A program made the position numbers and the translations under genes. The notes beneath the pieces are model-generated. The model did no database searches. It was not told the origin of the DNA and saw only the letters and a list, made by a program, of their open reading frames with translations. 17,956 bases of DNA, from the NCBI GenBank assembly GCA_964575675.1, contig CAZNRY010000085.1, positions 1-17,956 on the forward strand. Reading direction: 5' to 3'. This document shows positions 16,206 through 17,956 of the stretch, in pieces. Every line of letters starts with the position of its first letter. Position 1 is the stretch's first letter. Origin of the DNA: CAZNRY01 sp964575675. Its GTDB lineage: Bacteria > Eisenbacteria > RBG-16-71-46 > CAIMUX01 > VGJL01.

Positions 16206-17956
16206 TACGACCACATGGTTGAGATCTTCTTCTCTCCCTGAAAAACAAACAGCGGAGGGCCGCCTTCGAGGCACCCAAGCTCGAAACGCAGGGCGTACGG
16301 CGCCTTGCCCGTGATGCGCACGTAGCCGCGGTGCACCATGTGCGCATGGTGCCCGTGACACAGTGTCCCCCGATTCGAATCCTCGTTTCCGCCGCCTCGC
16401 GAGAGGAAGTCGATGTGATGGCTCTCGAGTTGGCTCCGCCGTCCGCACCCGGGCACGATGCAGCGATAGCGGTCCCGCTTCAGGATCTTCGCCCGCACGG
16501 GACGCCGTTCCGGGTCTTCCTGCTCCCACTCTTTGGTCACTTGAGCAAAGAGGACGACTACGGCGGCCCAGGTGGGGATCCGCGGCGTGTTTCGCTTCCG
16601 GAAGCGATCGATGACGGCCTGAAAGTCGTCGGCGGTCGGGTTGGGCGCCCAGAATCGGATCCTGATGTGGGAATCCAGGGCGGCGGACGTTTGCCGGTCC
16701 ACCGGGCTGAGACCGCGCGAATCCTGCACGGCGGACGTTTGCCGGTCTAGTTCGTCATTGCCGTGTGCGTCCGAGGCGGTGGAGCTTTGGGGGTCCACTC
16801 CGTCAACGGGCGGCGGGGCAAGCGCGGCGGACGTTTGCCGGTCTGGATCGTCGGCCTTCGGCGCGTCGTCCCACATGGTCGAGGCCAGCATCTCGACCAG
16901 CGCCTCCAGTCGTTCCATGGCGATGAGGTTCTCAGAGGGATCGCTCGCGCCGTCCGGGGGGATCGGCGGGATGCCGCACTCCCGCAACCTCTCCTCGATC
17001 GCATCCCGGTCGCCTCCGAGCGCTTCGATCAACGCCTCCTCGACGCGGGACTGAGGCAACGGCCGGCCGGTCAGGCGCCCAAGACCGCACTTGCGCAACA
17101 GATCCAGCAGCCTGCACTCGCGCTGGAACTGCCGCCACGACACCTCGCGAGCGCGCTCCACGAACGGTCCGATGTCGCTTCCGTGCTGCATCCGGCGGAT
17201 CAGGTGTGCCTGCATGAGGGAGATCTCTCCCCGTCCAACGGCATCCTCGATCTCCTGCTCGCTCTCGAAGAGAAGCGACTCGGCCACCCGATTGCGGGCC
17301 GAGCGCTCGGAGAGTCCCAGCCGGTCCTCGACCAGGTCTGCCATCGACCGGTAGCCGAGGAGGTCCATGGCATAGGTGCGGCGCAGGTCGCGGATCAGGT
17401 GGGCGAAGAGGACGCGCTGTGGAGCGCGCAGGAGTTGGATCTGGCGAAGGCGATAGAGGGCGTCGCGGGGCGAGCGAGGTTCGCCCGACTCCATGATCTC
17501 GAGCACGTCGCGGACGTAGCCGCGGACCTGGTGGAGCGTCAAACGCGCGTGCCGGATCGCTTCGGGACGGATGGGAACTTCGGCGCGGGGTCGGACGGCG
17601 ATGCCCTGAGGCGGACGGAGCCAACGGTGGTCCTTGGGGGTAGATCCCACGCCCGTCCAGTTCGCCTCGGCGAGGATTGCGGCGATGCACTCGTGGATAG
17701 GGGCATCCCAGCCGAGGACCTTGCGGGCGAGATCCATGGTCTGATCGAAGACGACCTGAAAGCCGACCGGGGCGGTGAAGGAGATCGTGCGGCCTTCTGG
17801 GTCGGTGGCGTCGAGGCTGGATGGGTCGATCGAGTCGGTTGCAGAAGTGTCGATCGCATCGGGGTTGGAGTCGGAGGGGTCGGATGTGCCGGGCAGGGTC
17901 TCAGCGTCCGGATCGGCGCCGGGAGCACTTGACGTGCCGGGGTGGATTCGGTCGCC
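16205..17956 (-). CDS. HNH endonuclease-family protein, 5' end cut by window edge
   Basis: The frame is open from the right edge, giving 584 codons including the stop; no start is visible. An ATG at 17737 is internal, because coding-like sequence (SFTAPVGFQVVFDQTMDLAR) continues upstream of it. The N-terminal half is helical and charged, like the DUF222-type region in other HNH proteins. It is preceded by an Asp/Ser/Pro-rich low-complexity segment at the window edge. A linker at visible residues about 372-425 repeats DRQTSA. The C-terminal HNH domain has CIVPGC (C499, C504), the core SHHIDFLSRGGGNEDSNRGT (H513, H514, N528) and LCHGHH (C533, H536, H537), so both the zinc-binding pairs and the catalytic His appear intact. 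The family cuts DNA; many members are multi-copy genes of unknown role, often thought to be mobile. Neighbours give no restriction or phage context. Confidence 0.93.
   Translation of the reverse strand, partial: GDRIHPGTSSAPGADPDAETLPGTSDPSDSNPDAIDTSATDSIDPSSLDATDPEGRTISFTAPVGFQVVFDQTMDLARKVLGWDAPIHECIAAILAEANWTGVGSTPKDHRWLRPPQGIAVRPRAEVPIRPEAIRHARLTLHQVRGYVRDVLEIMESGEPRSPRDALYRLRQIQLLRAPQRVLFAHLIRDLRRTYAMDLLGYRSMADLVEDRLGLSERSARNRVAESLLFESEQEIEDAVGRGEISLMQAHLIRRMQHGSDIGPFVERAREVSWRQFQRECRLLDLLRKCGLGRLTGRPLPQSRVEEALIEALGGDRDAIEERLRECGIPPIPPDGASDPSENLIAMERLEALVEMLASTMWDDAPKADDPDRQTSAALAPPPVDGVDPQSSTASDAHGNDELDRQTSAVQDSRGLSPVDRQTSAALDSHIRIRFWAPNPTADDFQAVIDRFRKRNTPRIPTWAAVVVLFAQVTKEWEQEDPERRPVRAKILKRDRYRCIVPGCGRRSQLESHHIDFLSRGGGNEDSNRGTLCHGHHAHMVHRGYVRITGKAPYALRFELGCLEGGPPLFVFQGEKKISTMWS
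16682..16843 (-). repeat. Three identical 18-bp repeats inside the HNH gene linker
   Basis: GGCGGACGTTTGCCGGTC occurs at 16682-16699, 16730-16747 and 16826-16843, identical in every base. In the coding strand it encodes DRQTSA each time. A degenerate fourth copy, encoding DPQSSTA, lies between the second and third. The perfect identity, including silent positions, points to recent duplication within the linker. Confidence 0.9.

Noticed and set aside
15651..16529. A 292-codon minus-strand frame
   Set aside because: Its first part overlaps the HNH domain in another frame, the rest crosses the repeat block, and the product is Arg/Pro/Gly-rich with no motif.
16682..16843. Could the three 18-bp repeats be a CRISPR array?
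   Set aside because: The repeats are too short, the spacing is uneven (30 and 78 bp between copies) and they lie in frame in a protein-coding gene.
16763..17932. A 389-codon plus-strand frame
   Set aside because: It is antisense to the HNH protein, which has intact HNH residues and continues in frame to the window edge.

Overview
The window is GC-rich, gene-dense bacterial DNA, with most genes on the minus strand. A secreted protein carrying a dockerin-like calcium-binding pair and a C-terminal FlgD-Ig-like sorting module, a large AAA/TPR/BTAD regulator, a glycine-rich RRM protein and an HNH protein of a multi-copy type together suggest an uncultivated Gram-negative of the FCB group, for example Eisenbacteria-like. 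That is inference from gene content; there is no rRNA or tRNA to confirm it.

Layout. (1) Positions 1-8206 (minus) are one continuous frame: a giant cyclic beta-1,2-glucan synthase of the NdvB/ChvB/Cgs type. Its 2735 visible residues keep their start, but the C-terminus is cut off by the left edge. (2) Just upstream on the same strand is an XRE-type helix-turn-helix regulator (8274-8687). A 24-codon hydrophobic mini-ORF sits between them and overlaps both neighbours by ATGA junctions. (3) A 387-bp spacer leads to a plus-strand RRM/glycine-rich RNA-binding protein (9075-9392), followed by a folded 3' UTR and a very strong intrinsic terminator (9454-9486). (4) A 284-bp spacer contains a FlgD-Ig-like coding remnant on the minus strand and a SARP-like 11-bp direct repeat. 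It precedes a short plus-strand gene for a probable secreted peptide (9771-9968). (5) A 1090-residue MalT/AfsR-like regulator (9994-13266, minus) has a second 11-bp direct repeat just upstream of its start. (6) A secreted beta-propeller-like, dockerin-like, FlgD-Ig protein (13522-15522, minus) has a GTG start, a good Shine-Dalgarno and a recognisable sigma70-like promoter. (7) A 682-bp region without a convincing gene holds degenerate tandem repeats of about 75 bp. (8) An HNH-endonuclease-family protein (16205 to the right edge, minus) is cut at its 5' end and has a recently expanded DRQTSA linker repeat.

How the parts may work together. The XRE gene, the mini-ORF and the glucan synthase look like one translationally coupled operon for periplasmic or secreted cyclic glucan. 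The BTAD regulator may control itself and the small secreted-peptide gene, because a repeat of the same 11-bp periodicity lies upstream of both. The dockerin/FlgD-Ig protein has its own promoter and is probably exported. The most unusual points are the mini-ORF junction, the paired 11-bp repeats and the repeat-rich stretch beside the HNH gene.
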